Counted from the stretch's first letter, positions 54,701 through 62,506 are shown. The stretch is 64,000 nt of DNA from RHLJ01 sp040222455 (GCA_040222455.1 JAVKDD010000023.1:15660-79659); one strand, 5' to 3'. The notes: generated by a model not told the origin, from the sequence alone. Made by a program: numbers and translations.

Positions 54701-55150
54701 TTAGCTAATGTACTCAAGATCTTTAAGGTCCGTCATTTTCTTTAGATACGACTTTAAGCCTTCGAGTTGGCTTTTGGTATGAATAGGTATATTTATTTTT
54801 TCAGTTGAGCCGATACTATTCTTGATTTCAATTACACTTTTATGAACACCAATTGCCCGAACTTTTTCCCAGGATAATTCCTTTTTTTGACCCCAGTTAA
54901 AGGTATAATTGTGTAGATAAATACCTGATTCGTCAATGGTGAGGCGTTGATTTTTAACGGTTCCCGGAAAAAAAGCAAAGCAGATACTAAGAATTATACC
55001 AGTCAATGAGTTCATCCAATCAAGATGGCTTTCATATTTAAAGGTGAGTATGGTTGCGGCTATAAAAAAACCAAAAAAAGCGGTACCTAAAAGACGTATT
55101 ACTTTTATGTAAGGAGTATTTAAATCTATTTTTAATTCAAATTTTTCCAT
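54701..55150 (-). CDS. Two-helix membrane protein, PH-like; last gene of the cassette array
   Basis: A 149-residue protein starting at ATG 55150 (MEKFELKIDLNTPYIKVIRL); an upstream extension to 55213 would run into the attC site. Two hydrophobic helices (LLGTAFFGFFIAATIL and LTGIILSICFAFFPG) precede a C-terminal PH-like beta domain (RLTIDESGIYLHNY, ELSWEKVRAIGVHKSVIEI). Function unknown. It lies after attC A and is the leftmost cassette gene recognised. Confidence 0.65.
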   Translation of the reverse strand: MEKFELKIDLNTPYIKVIRLLGTAFFGFFIAATILTFKYESHLDWMNSLTGIILSICFAFFPGTVKNQRLTIDESGIYLHNYTFNWGQKKELSWEKVRAIGVHKSVIEIKNSIGSTEKINIPIHTKSQLEGLKSYLKKMTDLKDLEYIS

Positions 55151-55176
55151 GGGTTCAAATCTAGTTAATAGTGTAC

Positions 55177-55336
55177 TAACAACCCCGCTGCAAACCTTTC
55201 TGTCAGCAGACATAGCGCAGGTTTTCGGTTGAATGGAAAGTAACAGAATTACTTAGTTAGCTGAAAGTTAAAATGCGGAGCCACTACCCGAAGCCTGTCC
55301 GACAACTGGGGGATCAGACCTGAAACACTTTGTTAG
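55177..55336 (-). repeat. attC site A
   Basis: On the minus strand from TAACAAAGTGTTTCA (55336) to CGGGGTTGTTAG (about 55177). At 160 bp it is longer than the others, and shares its inner part (CTGTCCGACAAC..., AGCTGAAAGTTAAA) with site B, so A and B form a subgroup. It separates the MazF-type cassette from the PH-like gene. Confidence 0.75.
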
Positions 55337-55345
55337 GCGGCGAAT

Positions 55346-55681
55346 TTATGGGGCAAACATTTCTTGTAATGTACTCAATACTTTTTCTTCGGCCGAAGAA
55401 CTGATTGTCCCAAGGCTTTTAATCAATCTGCTTTTATCGACTGTTCGAATTTGATCTAATACAATTTGTCCGTTCTTGCCTTGAAATGTAGTTGTAACTC
55501 GCGTTGGGTAATTTTTAACGGTAGATGTCATTGGAGCAATGATCACCGTTCTGATATATTTGTTCATTTCATTAGGAGATATGATCAAACAGGGATGAGT
55601 TTTTTTAATTTCAGAACCTTTGGTGGGGTCAAGTGAAATCAGATGAACTTCAAACCTTTTAACGGGCTCTGCTATTACCAT
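55346..55681 (-). CDS. MazF/PemK-family toxin
   Basis: An 111-residue endoribonuclease-type toxin with the family motifs EVHLISLDPTKGSEIKKTHP, CLIISPNEMN, VIIAPMTS and GQIVLDQIRTVDKSRL. I use ATG 55681 (an in-frame GTG at 55687 is possible); it overlaps the antitoxin stop by 7 nt. Such toxins cut mRNA at short motifs until blocked by the antitoxin. In cassette arrays toxin-antitoxin pairs are thought to stabilise neighbours. Confidence 0.85.
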   Translation of the reverse strand: MVIAEPVKRFEVHLISLDPTKGSEIKKTHPCLIISPNEMNKYIRTVIIAPMTSTVKNYPTRVTTTFQGKNGQIVLDQIRTVDKSRLIKSLGTISSSAEEKVLSTLQEMFAP

Positions 55682-55932
55682 GTCCACTCAGTTTCATCCC
55701 AGTCTGAAGGTTTTTCAGTCTCTTTTTGATCTAATAAAACGTCATCACCTTGTTCCGCCATTTTTTGAAAAGACGCTTCCCAATTCTTTCGAGTCATATC
55801 AGCAGGACGAAGAATAATTTCATTGTCTCCGAGAATCATTTCAATTTCTTTAGTGATCCCGCTTTCTTCGATCAGGGGTTTGGGAATTCGAACTCCCTGG
55901 GAATTACCGATACGAATTATCTTGGTTTTCAT
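55675..55932 (-). CDS. MazE/AbrB-family antitoxin
   Basis: An 85-residue antitoxin. The AbrB/SpoVT DNA-binding fold is at MKTKIIRIGNSQGVRIPKPL and EIEMILGDNEIILRP. The acidic C-terminus (about 45-85, ending DWDETEWTW) should wrap the toxin. ATG 55932 matches the family; a start 10 codons upstream adds unrelated residues. It precedes and overlaps the toxin gene; the pair is one cassette between attC B and attC A. Confidence 0.87.
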   Translation of the reverse strand: MKTKIIRIGNSQGVRIPKPLIEESGITKEIEMILGDNEIILRPADMTRKNWEASFQKMAEQGDDVLLDQKETEKPSDWDETEWTW

Positions 55933-56019
55933 AGCTTTGATTATTTGTAAATACCCATACAAATATAATTACAATGTACTTACAGTGCAGCCAAAAAAAG
56001 AATCGATTTATTGAGCAAG

Positions 56020-56166
56020 ATAACGACCCCGCGTTTAATGGGCGCGGGGATTTCGGTTTTTGTGAAAGTAACAGAATTAATGAACTAGCTGAAAGTTAAA
56101 TTGAGGAGCCAGAACCGGAAGCCTGTCCGACAACCGGCGGATCAACCGTGAAACGCCTTTTTATGC
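56020..56166 (-). repeat. attC site B
   Basis: R' end: CGGGGTCGTTAT at about 56020; R'' end: GCATAAAAAGGCGTTTCAC. The R'' half reads TAAAAAG in place of TAACAAG, so the outer AAC of one simple site is changed. It is 147 bp long and shares its centre with site A. The higA stop codon lies within its R'' border. Confidence 0.8.
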
Positions 56167-56460
56167 TTGAACTGCTTTGAGTGGAGTAATTTCTTTGCTT
56201 GGACGATTCGAGGATAAGTCATGCATGGCTTGTAGATTTAACCAAAACTCAGGAGAGGTATTTAACGCTTTCGATAGCAGCCAAGCTGTATCTGAAGAAA
56301 TGCCTCTTTTTCCCCGAACAATTTCATTAATACGCTGAATAGGAATCTCCAGATGATCTGCTAATTCTTTCTGTGTTAATTCCATCGGTTCAAGATACTC
56401 TTTGAGTAGAATCGTACCGGGATGTGTGGTTACTCTGTTTTGTGGAATCATGGGTTTCAC
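56161..56460 (-). CDS. higA: HigA-family antitoxin (XRE)
   Basis: A 99-residue HTH antitoxin with the HigA/VapI pattern HPGTILLKEYLEPMELTQKE, LADHLEIPIQRINEIVRGKR, GISSDTAWLLSKALNTSPE and FWLNLQ. It follows the toxin gene by 5 nt, the toxin-first order of higBA. Its stop TAA overlaps the R'' border of attC B. Likely represses its own cassette promoter. Confidence 0.9.
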   Translation of the reverse strand: MKPMIPQNRVTTHPGTILLKEYLEPMELTQKELADHLEIPIQRINEIVRGKRGISSDTAWLLSKALNTSPEFWLNLQAMHDLSSNRPSKEITPLKAVQA

Positions 56461-56465
56461 CTTTT

Positions 56466-56756
56466 TTAATGATAATCAACGATAGCTACATCAGAAGCAC
56501 TTGAATCTTCCCAATGAAAAATGATTCTCCATTGGGCATTAATTCGAAGACTGTGATATCCTTTATAATCTCCACGTAGCTCCTCTAATCTGTTGCCTGG
56601 AGGTGATCGTAAATCATCTAAAGAAGTAGCTGCATTCAGTATATCTAATTTGTAAATCGCTGAATCAAGGATTTGAGTAGGTAGTTTTCGAACCTTACTG
56701 CTCGAATTTCCATGAAACAGATCTGATGTTGCTTTATCTCCAAATGATTTGATCAT
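56466..56756 (-). CDS. higB: HigB-family toxin (RelE superfamily)
   Basis: A 96-residue mRNA interferase: RKLPTQILDSAIYKLDILNA, SLDDLRSPPGNRLEELRGDY, and HSLRINAQWRIIFHWED match HigB/plasmid killer proteins. Upstream gene of the higBA cassette between attC C and attC B. Confidence 0.9.
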   Translation of the reverse strand: MIKSFGDKATSDLFHGNSSSKVRKLPTQILDSAIYKLDILNAATSLDDLRSPPGNRLEELRGDYKGYHSLRINAQWRIIFHWEDSSASDVAIVDYH

Positions 56757-56810
56757 TCTTTAATTTAATGGATTAACGGCATCCATGCAACGAAATTGTT
56801 TTTAGAAGGC

Positions 56811-56898
56811 ATAACGACCCGGCGTTTAAGCGGCGAGCCTGGTTATTAAAATTAACGACCCGAACCGCGTTCGAGTCCGCTTGAAACGCTTGTTATAC
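56811..56898 (-). repeat. attC site C
   Basis: The shortest site (88 bp): R'' TATAACAAGCGTTTCAAG, R' CTTAAACGCCGGGTCGTTAT. An internal TTAACGACCCG repeats the R'-side motif. The gene at 56852 reads into it, so the site encodes that protein's C-terminus. Confidence 0.85.
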
Positions 56899-57211
56899 CA
56901 CTTTTTTTATTTGGTTTAAAGTAATTAAACAGTGATAAAAACAAACTGCTAAAAAACATGCTATTTACCAGAGCTGCTAATAATAGAACTACAAATTTTG
57001 GCAAAAAACTTCCTAAAGGTTTTAGTAAGATTATTGATGGATAGATGATGTAGGAACCAATCCACACAACGATATCTCCAAAAATTGTTGTTGTGCTTTC
57101 CCAAGCGGCTAAAGCCAAACCCCATGCAATGAAATGCAAAACAACGCTAACTATAAACAACACGAGAGTTGAAATGAATAATTGGCGTTTTGTTGGGAAA
57201 TAGTTTCTCAT
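56852..57211 (-). CDS. Cassette-encoded membrane protein
   Basis: A 119-residue protein with three hydrophobic helices (LFISTLVLFIVSVVLHFIAW, IVVWIGSYIIYPSIILL, FVVLLLAALVNSMFFSSLF). Its last ~15 residues (ITSVSSGLERGSGR) are encoded inside attC C, so the C-terminus is set by the recombination site. No family recognised. One cassette, between attC D and attC C. Confidence 0.65.
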   Translation of the reverse strand: MRNYFPTKRQLFISTLVLFIVSVVLHFIAWGLALAAWESTTTIFGDIVVWIGSYIIYPSIILLKPLGSFLPKFVVLLLAALVNSMFFSSLFLSLFNYFKPNKKSGITSVSSGLERGSGR

Positions 57212-57223
57212 GCACTAAGCCCT

Positions 57224-57344
57224 ATAACGACCCTGCGTTTAATGGGCGCAGAGATTTAGTTTTTGTTGAAGTAACTGATTTATTTTATTGCACACAAGTT
57301 ATTGATCGTACTCTGTCTGCGTCCCATTGAAACGCTTGTTATAT
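57224..57344 (-). repeat. attC site D
   Basis: 121 bp; R'' TAACAAGCGTTTCAATGGG, R' CATTAAACGCAGGGTCGTTA. Nearly identical to E and J over the whole length, including the single-stranded-loop-like middle (GTTGAAGTAACTGATTTAT). Bounds the TPR cassette on its 3' side. Confidence 0.9.
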
Positions 57345-57352
57345 GGCTGTAA

Positions 57353-57982
57353 CTATTTGTGAAATTCGTTCAAAAATTCTTGTTTATCAAAATCTTCAAA
57401 AACAAACTCCAAATAATCTATATCATTATTTTCAGGATATTCTTTTTTCAATTCGAAGTAAGCTTTTTTTGCTGATTCTTCGTTTTCTGTGAATAAAAGT
57501 AAAAAAACTTTGTTGACTTTAGAGTTCACTACAAAACGATCTTCTTCAATACGCTTATCATAAGCAACCAAAGCCCTTTGATACCATTCTTGTGCAAGGT
57601 CATTTTTCCCAATTTTTTCATTTATAAATCCTATAAATGTCATTGCTTCTACAAGATCGGGCTTAATTACTAAAACCTCTTTTGAAACTTCAATAGCTTG
57701 CTCATTTCGATCAAGTTCGAGAAGTATGTTTACTTTGGCAGTATAAAGTTCGTGTAAATTGGGCTCTATCTCTATTGCTTTATCAAGTTCATTTAATGAA
57801 AGTTCTAAGGAATCGGGACTATTAATTCTACCAAATATATATTCCCCATAACGCTCAGTTGCTGACATAGATAGCTGAATGGCAAGAGAATCTACACCTG
57901 TTTTGGTTTCACTTTGTAATTTCTCAGTATCACAAGCAGAAATCAAAAATATGAATAAAAAGATAGTTGAAGTAATTCTCAT
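57353..57982 (-). CDS. TPR-repeat lipoprotein
   Basis: A 209-residue protein from ATG 57982 (MRITSTIFLFIFLISACDTE). LISAC is a lipobox, so it is likely a lipoprotein. Residues about 70-160 are TPR-like repeats (AIEIEPNLHELYTAKVNIL, AIEVSKEVLVIKPDLVEAMT, AQEWYQRALVAYD). An ATG at 58000 lies in the attC E core and is not preferred. Cassette between attC E and attC D. Confidence 0.7.
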   Translation of the reverse strand: MRITSTIFLFIFLISACDTEKLQSETKTGVDSLAIQLSMSATERYGEYIFGRINSPDSLELSLNELDKAIEIEPNLHELYTAKVNILLELDRNEQAIEVSKEVLVIKPDLVEAMTFIGFINEKIGKNDLAQEWYQRALVAYDKRIEEDRFVVNSKVNKVFLLLFTENEESAKKAYFELKKEYPENNDIDYLEFVFEDFDKQEFLNEFHK

Positions 57983-58000
57983 ATTAGGATTAAAAGCCAT

Positions 58001-58121
58001 ATAACGACCCGGCGTTTAATGGGCGCAGGGATTAAGTTTTTGTTGAAGTAACTGATTTATTTTATTGCACACAAGTTATTGATCATACTCCGTCTGCGTC
58101 CCATTGAAACGCTTGTTATGC
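58001..58121 (-). repeat. attC site E
   Basis: 121 bp; R'' TAACAAGCGTTTCAATGGG, R' CATTAAACGCCGGGTCGTTA. Differs from D at only a handful of positions. Confidence 0.9.
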
Positions 58122-58129
58122 AAACAAGT

Positions 58130-58738
58130 TTATTGAGAAAGATTGTATTCAACTTTTATCCATTCTTCTTTTCTATCAAAAAAGATTTTCTCTGAATAAT
58201 TTTCATGGTCAATTTCAACTGTTTCAATTTCTTTGGTGCTAATGTCATTTGATTGAGAAAAAGACCAGCTGGAATCTGTAATGCCAAAAAGCATTTTTTC
58301 AGTACCACAACGAGTTGAAACCGGAAATTCTTCAACTTTGAAATCTCCTTCTGCGATTACATTCTCATTTTTATCAAAGAAAGACCAAGAGCCAATTTTA
58401 TAGTGGTAAAAAGCACGTTGCGGTCCACCAGTTCCGCAATCAATGAATGAACTCATTTGGTATTTACCTTGAGATTGTAAAGAACCGTTTGAATTGTAAT
58501 AAGACCATTCACCAACTTTGAATGGAGATAAATTGCGATCTTTATCTAAAGCAAATTTACCACGAGCTTTCTTAGAACCATCTGAAAAATAAAGCGTGAT
58601 CAGAGTATCACTACCAACGAAAATAGAATTATCGTTCAGTTGAAAATCTTTGTCGTACCAAACATGGGTTTCTTGGGCAAAAATTATCGAACTACTAAAG
58701 CAGAAAAGAAAAAGAAGATATGACATCAGTTTTTTCAT
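58130..58738 (-). CDS. Exported protein with MORN/YwqK-like repeats
   Basis: A 202-residue protein from ATG 58738 with signal peptide (MKKLMSYLLFLFCFSSSIIF). It carries repeats of the type FKVGEWSYYNSNGSLQSQGK and KIGSWSFFDKNENVIAEGD, as in MORN and YwqK-type proteins. An earlier ATG at 58756 lies in the GTTATG core of attC F. Function unknown. Cassette between attC F and attC E. Confidence 0.65.
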   Translation of the reverse strand: MKKLMSYLLFLFCFSSSIIFAQETHVWYDKDFQLNDNSIFVGSDTLITLYFSDGSKKARGKFALDKDRNLSPFKVGEWSYYNSNGSLQSQGKYQMSSFIDCGTGGPQRAFYHYKIGSWSFFDKNENVIAEGDFKVEEFPVSTRCGTEKMLFGITDSSWSFSQSNDISTKEIETVEIDHENYSEKIFFDRKEEWIKVEYNLSQ

Positions 58739-58754
58739 CCGATCTTTTGTTTGC

Positions 58755-58877
58755 ATAACGACCCAGCGTTTAAGCGGCGCTGGTTCTCGGTTTTGGTTGA
58801 ATTAACGGATTAATTTTATTGCCCACAAGCTTTCCAGCGAACCCTACCTGCGTCCGACTTGAAACGCTTGTTATGTA
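58755..58877 (-). repeat. attC site F
   Basis: 123 bp; R'' TAACAAGCGTTTCAAGTCGG, R' CTTAAACGCTGGGTCGTTA. The middle is different from D/E/J and closest to K. Confidence 0.9.
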
Positions 58878-58892
58878 GCAAACAGGTATAAG

Positions 58893-59807
58893 CTATCTTT
58901 TGTACAAAACTCTTGTTCTACTTGTATCAATGAAGTCATAAAAATTATCTGTAACTGGATTTCCCCAAATAAAAATTCTCTCAAGCTTATTCAATTCATT
59001 TAACGAACTAGGTAATTCTTTGAGGTTGTTATTTTTTGCATACAGTAACTTTAATTCTTTCAAATTTCCAATTGAATTGGGCAGTCGTTCCCAGTCATTT
59101 CCCTGAATCCACAACTCTTCTAAATTTTGATTTTGGGATAATATTTCAAAAACTTGATTTGGTTTAAGGTTTGGGTTCATTCCAATATATAGTCGTTTCA
59201 AGTTTGTTAACTTTTGGAATTCAAATGGGATTTTCGTTAAACCACAATTAATAAGCTGAAGTGATATTAAATTATCAGGATTATTTAAGCTATTAATTAT
59301 ATGAGGAAGGTTTAGATTTTTATTTAGTGATAAATCCAACTCTTCTAATCCTTTTATTTCAGTAATAGGTGTGGGTAAAGTATCCAGATTCAAATCACTT
59401 AATTTCACCTTTGTAATTGTATTGACGTTAACATTTGAGTAATTATTGATAAAAAAATCGCCCTGATACTTTGAATAAGAAGTTGAATCAGAACTTTCAT
59501 AATTACTCAATTCATATGAATTAGAAGTCAAATAGAAACTAAATCCAATTAGAGGAATAATTATAATGCTTATAAAAAAACCAGTGATTGCGCCTGAAGC
59601 AGCGACTAAATAATTTTTAAAGTTTAGACCTTTTGAATAATAATAAACGACAAGCGGTGAAATAATTATTAAAAAGACAAGCAGAGCAATAAAGGAAAGT
59701 AAATTAATAGCTAAGTCGCCACCTGATACACCCCAATACCTATATAAATTATAAGCGGTATAAATTAAAAACAGGATTAATGTTGCTATAAATAATCTTT
59801 TTTTCAT
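58893..59807 (-). CDS. Leucine-rich-repeat membrane protein
   Basis: A 304-residue protein with an N-terminal membrane region of three hydrophobic helices (about 5-20, 35-55 and 70-100) followed by an LRR domain (about 130-290): repeats such as LEELDLSLNKNLNLPHI, LISLQLINCGLTKIPFEF, LEELWIQGNDWERLPNSIGN, LKLLYAKNNNLKELPSSL. Binding partner unknown. The largest single-gene cassette here, between attC G and attC F. Confidence 0.75.
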   Translation of the reverse strand: MKKRLFIATLILFLIYTAYNLYRYWGVSGGDLAINLLSFIALLVFLIIISPLVVYYYSKGLNFKNYLVAASGAITGFFISIIIIPLIGFSFYLTSNSYELSNYESSDSTSYSKYQGDFFINNYSNVNVNTITKVKLSDLNLDTLPTPITEIKGLEELDLSLNKNLNLPHIINSLNNPDNLISLQLINCGLTKIPFEFQKLTNLKRLYIGMNPNLKPNQVFEILSQNQNLEELWIQGNDWERLPNSIGNLKELKLLYAKNNNLKELPSSLNELNKLERIFIWGNPVTDNFYDFIDTSRTRVLYKR

Positions 59808-59822
59808 AAAGGTAGTTGCTAC

Positions 59823-59946
59823 ATAACGACCCTGCGTTTAATGGGCGCAGGGATTCGGTTTTTCCCAGAAGTAACGGATTAATTCTCTTGCCCGCAAACT
59901 ATTGATCGTACTCCGTCTGCGTCCCATTGAAACGCTTTGTTATGTG
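59823..59946 (-). repeat. attC site G
   Basis: 124 bp; R'' TAACAAAGCGTTTCAATGGG, R' CATTAAACGCAGGGTCGTTA. Together with J it has an extra A in the R'' spacer, and both are followed on their 5' side by the same ~80-bp conserved sequence. Confidence 0.9.
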
Positions 59947-60264
59947 AAAACTGAGAAATACAGAACCACAACAACCTGAACGTAAAAAGTAAAAACACGC
60001 GAGGTACCCGACATTGTGTACGTTGGCTGGACAGGCTACCCAGAAATGTGAAATGGAGTTTTATGAACAACGCTTAAAGCGCTTGCTTACATTTCGAAAA
60101 GCAACGGAATGTTGAACGACACTAGAACTCTGAAAACCCAGAGCGCAGATTACCAGCTAAAAAAGGCGAACCCAAAAACAACGGCAAGGATTGAATAAAC
60201 GAAGTGGAACGACTAAAAAGCCCAATCCAAACCAAACACGAAAAGAGATAGCCTGACCAGCCAC
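59947..60264. ncRNA. ORF-less cassette 1: predicted structured RNA
   Basis: 318 bp between attC H and attC G with no convincing ORF. Its ends are complementary: GGCTGGACAGGC (60025-60036) pairs with GCCTGACCAGCC (60251-60262), 11 of 12 bases with a central mismatch. A second stem is GGATTG (60188-60193) with CAATCC (60223-60228), and a hairpin is CTCTG/CAGAG (60128-60143). The 80 bp next to attC G (59946-60024, with GTACCCGACATTGTGTAC) are almost identical to those in the cassette at 62958-63282. The transcribed strand is unknown; array transcription would be leftward (minus). Confidence 0.5.
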
Positions 60265-60387
60265 ATAACGACCCAGCGTTTAAACGGCGCGGGGATTATG
60301 ATTTTATTGAAGTAGCGAAATTAATTCCTGGCAATCAAGTTTCTATCGCACCCCATCTGCGTCCGATTTAAAACGCATTGTTATGTG
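60265..60387 (-). repeat. attC site H
   Basis: 123 bp; R'' TAACAATGCGTTTTAAATC, R' GTTTAAACGCTGGGTCGTTA. About 90% identical to site I; together H and I flank the reverse-oriented defence cassette. Confidence 0.9.
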
Positions 60388-60427
60388 GTTTTACATTTTG
60401 AACATTTAAATTACCAATTATAAAGTG

Positions 60428-60435
60428 TATATTTG
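60428..60435 (+). promoter_or_regulatory. Cassette-internal promoter (-7 box) of the defence genes
   Basis: TATATTTG fits the TAnnTTTG -7 box and lies 34 nt before the ATPase ATG, inside the cassette (after attC H). A TTTG is 27 nt further upstream, longer than the usual 19-21, so the -33 element is uncertain. Since these genes face against the array, they need their own promoter. Confidence 0.45.
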
Positions 60436-60469
60436 GAGATAATTTTCAAATTTAGTTAATAAAACGGAA

Positions 60470-61759
60470 ATGATACTCGAGTTAAAAGTAAAAAATTTTC
60501 GCTCAATACGCGATGAACAGATCTTTAGCATGGTATCAGAGCCAAGAGTTAAAGAACTTGGTGGAAATACTTTCAAGGTAGATGATAACACAGAAGTTTT
60601 AAAATCTTCTATTATTTATGGAAGGAATGGGTCAGGTAAAAGTAATCTTTTACTTGCATTTCAGGCACTTGTGTTCATGGTTACTGAGTCAAGTGATTTT
60701 AAAGTTGAGCAAAAAATCCCACCATATGAGCCATTTAAATTAGATTCAAAATGTCAAAAGCAGCCAGTTGAAATTTCAGTAGATTTTATAACTAATAAAG
60801 GAGTACGATATATTTATTCTATTTCCTTCAATAAAACTGATATTATTGCAGAAAGTTTATATTTCTATCCTAGTTCTCAACCTGCAAAATTGTTCGATAG
60901 AAAGAATAATGAAATCACATATGGTGATTATTTTACGGGGAAGAAAAAACAAGTAGAAGACTTATTACTCGATAATCAGTTATATCTATCAAAAGCAGGA
61001 AAATCGAAGCTCAAGTCTTTACATGAAGCATATTTATTCATTACTGACATGATATATCCATCAACATTTCATGATACAGATTATGACAAAGTTTTGATTA
61101 ATATTTTTACTAAAAAGATGGGGAATGATGAGATACCCAACTTTAAGGAAAATATTAGCAAGTTACTCCGTGTTGCTGATACTGGAATCATAGCATTAGA
61201 TACTAAGGAATCAAAGCTATCAGAAGAAGATTTACCAGATGATATGACCGAAAAAGAGAAAAAAGAGATTGTAGAAAATTTTAAGTATCGAATTAAGACA
61301 AAGCACAATCTTTTTGAAAAAGGTGAAGAGAAAGGTATAGTTGAATTTGATCTAAATGATGAGTCTACTGGAACAATAAAATTATTAGCAATTGGAGGGT
61401 TAGTTCTTGAAGCTTTGATTGAAGGACAAACTTTGATTATTGATGAATTAGATAAAAGTCTTCATCCAAAACTTACAGAACTAATCATTAAAATTTTTCA
61501 TAGTAAACGAACGAACCCTAATAATGCACAATTAATATTTGCGACACATGATATTTCATTGTTAGACAATAGCATTTTTAGAAGGGATCAAGTTTGGATT
61601 TCAGAAAAAGAATACGAAGGAAATAGTGTGTTCTATTCATTGTCTGATATAAAAGGTGTTAGAAATGATGCTCCATATGACAAGTGGTATATGTCTGGTA
61701 GGTTCAGAGGGATACCTTTAATTAATGAATTAGAATTAGATCTAAATTTTGCAGAGTAA
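60470..61759 (+). CDS. AbiLi/RloA-like AAA ATPase, probable phage defence
   Basis: A 429-residue ABC/SMC-type AAA ATPase (AAA_15/AAA_21). The N-terminus ELKVKNFRSIRDEQIFSM is the usual start of OLD/RloA-like ATPases; Walker A GRNGSGKS (51-58); Walker B GQTLIIDELDKSLHP (about 318-332); H-loop FATHD (about 357). It has no nuclease domain of its own; the partner gene overlaps its stop (TAATG). AbiLi-AbiLii and RloA-RloB pairs abort phage infection in other bacteria. It runs against all neighbouring cassette genes. The function is inferred from family and partner. Confidence 0.8.
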   Translation: MILELKVKNFRSIRDEQIFSMVSEPRVKELGGNTFKVDDNTEVLKSSIIYGRNGSGKSNLLLAFQALVFMVTESSDFKVEQKIPPYEPFKLDSKCQKQPVEISVDFITNKGVRYIYSISFNKTDIIAESLYFYPSSQPAKLFDRKNNEITYGDYFTGKKKQVEDLLLDNQLYLSKAGKSKLKSLHEAYLFITDMIYPSTFHDTDYDKVLINIFTKKMGNDEIPNFKENISKLLRVADTGIIALDTKESKLSEEDLPDDMTEKEKKEIVENFKYRIKTKHNLFEKGEEKGIVEFDLNDESTGTIKLLAIGGLVLEALIEGQTLIIDELDKSLHPKLTELIIKIFHSKRTNPNNAQLIFATHDISLLDNSIFRRDQVWISEKEYEGNSVFYSLSDIKGVRNDAPYDKWYMSGRFRGIPLINELELDLNFAE

Positions 61760-62373
61760 TGAAAAGAAGGTCGGGACAAAGTAGAAACTTATTAAAAAGG
61801 GGATTAATACTTTGTGAAGGTGAAACTGAGGAAAATTATTTTAAAGGTTTGGTAAATGACAATAAGCACAGAGATAAATTTGCTTCAATTTCTGTAGATA
61901 TTTACAAACCAAAAAATCATTCCCCAACTGGATTAGTAGAAGAGGCAAAGGACAGAATTAAAGAAGCAAGAAGAGAACGAAATGAGTATGACTTTATATG
62001 GATTGTATTTGACAAGGATGGTCATGAAAATATTCCTAAAGCTTTTAATGATGCAAGTTCATATGGTACAAGAATAAATATTGCATTTACAGTAATTTGC
62101 TTTGAATTTTTCGTTCTTCTTCATTTTGAAAAAACAATGTCCCCTTTTAGAAACTGTAAAGCTTTAATTAAGGAATTGAAAAAGCATTTACCTGATTACG
62201 AAAAAGCTTCAAATCTTTATGTTGAACTGAAAGATAGAATGGAAGAAGGGATTAGAAATGGTAAATGGTCATTCCAACAAGTTAGATTTCAACTTGAATC
62301 AGGGAAAATGCCATATGAACTATCTGCTTTTTCAAATGTGCATCAACTAGTCGAATTTCTCTTCAAATTGTAA
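61759..62373 (+). CDS. RloB/AbiLii-like Toprim-fold protein
   Basis: A 204-residue protein of the RloB family. CEGETEENYF (19-28) carries the Toprim-like catalytic Glu, FDKDG (about 85) the DxD acids, and CFEFFVLLHFEKT matches the FExWxLLHF box. The start overlaps the ATPase stop by one base, so the two proteins are made together. RloB is the presumed nuclease effector of the AbiL-type pair. The stop is 8 nt before attC I. Confidence 0.82.
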   Translation: MKRRSGQSRNLLKRGLILCEGETEENYFKGLVNDNKHRDKFASISVDIYKPKNHSPTGLVEEAKDRIKEARRERNEYDFIWIVFDKDGHENIPKAFNDASSYGTRINIAFTVICFEFFVLLHFEKTMSPFRNCKALIKELKKHLPDYEKASNLYVELKDRMEEGIRNGKWSFQQVRFQLESGKMPYELSAFSNVHQLVEFLFKL

Positions 62374-62380
62374 AAACCAC

Positions 62381-62506
62381 ATAACGGCCCAGCGTTTAAA
62401 CGGCGCGGGGATTGTGATTTCTTTTGAAGTAGCGAAATTAATTTCTGGCAATCAAGTTTCCACCGAACCCCGTCCGCGTCCGATTTAAAACGCCTTGTTA
62501 GTACGC
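62381..62506 (-). repeat. attC site I
   Basis: 126 bp; R'' CTAACAAGGCGTTTTAAATC, R' GTTTAAACGCTGGGCCGTTA. R' has GGGCC where the others have GGGTC. About 90% identical to H. Confidence 0.88.

Noticed and set aside
59879..60070. 63-codon minus-strand frame in ORF-less cassette 1
   Set aside because: It reads through attC G, has no plausible start context, and its conserved part is explained by nucleotide conservation shared with cassette 2, including structure-type changes.
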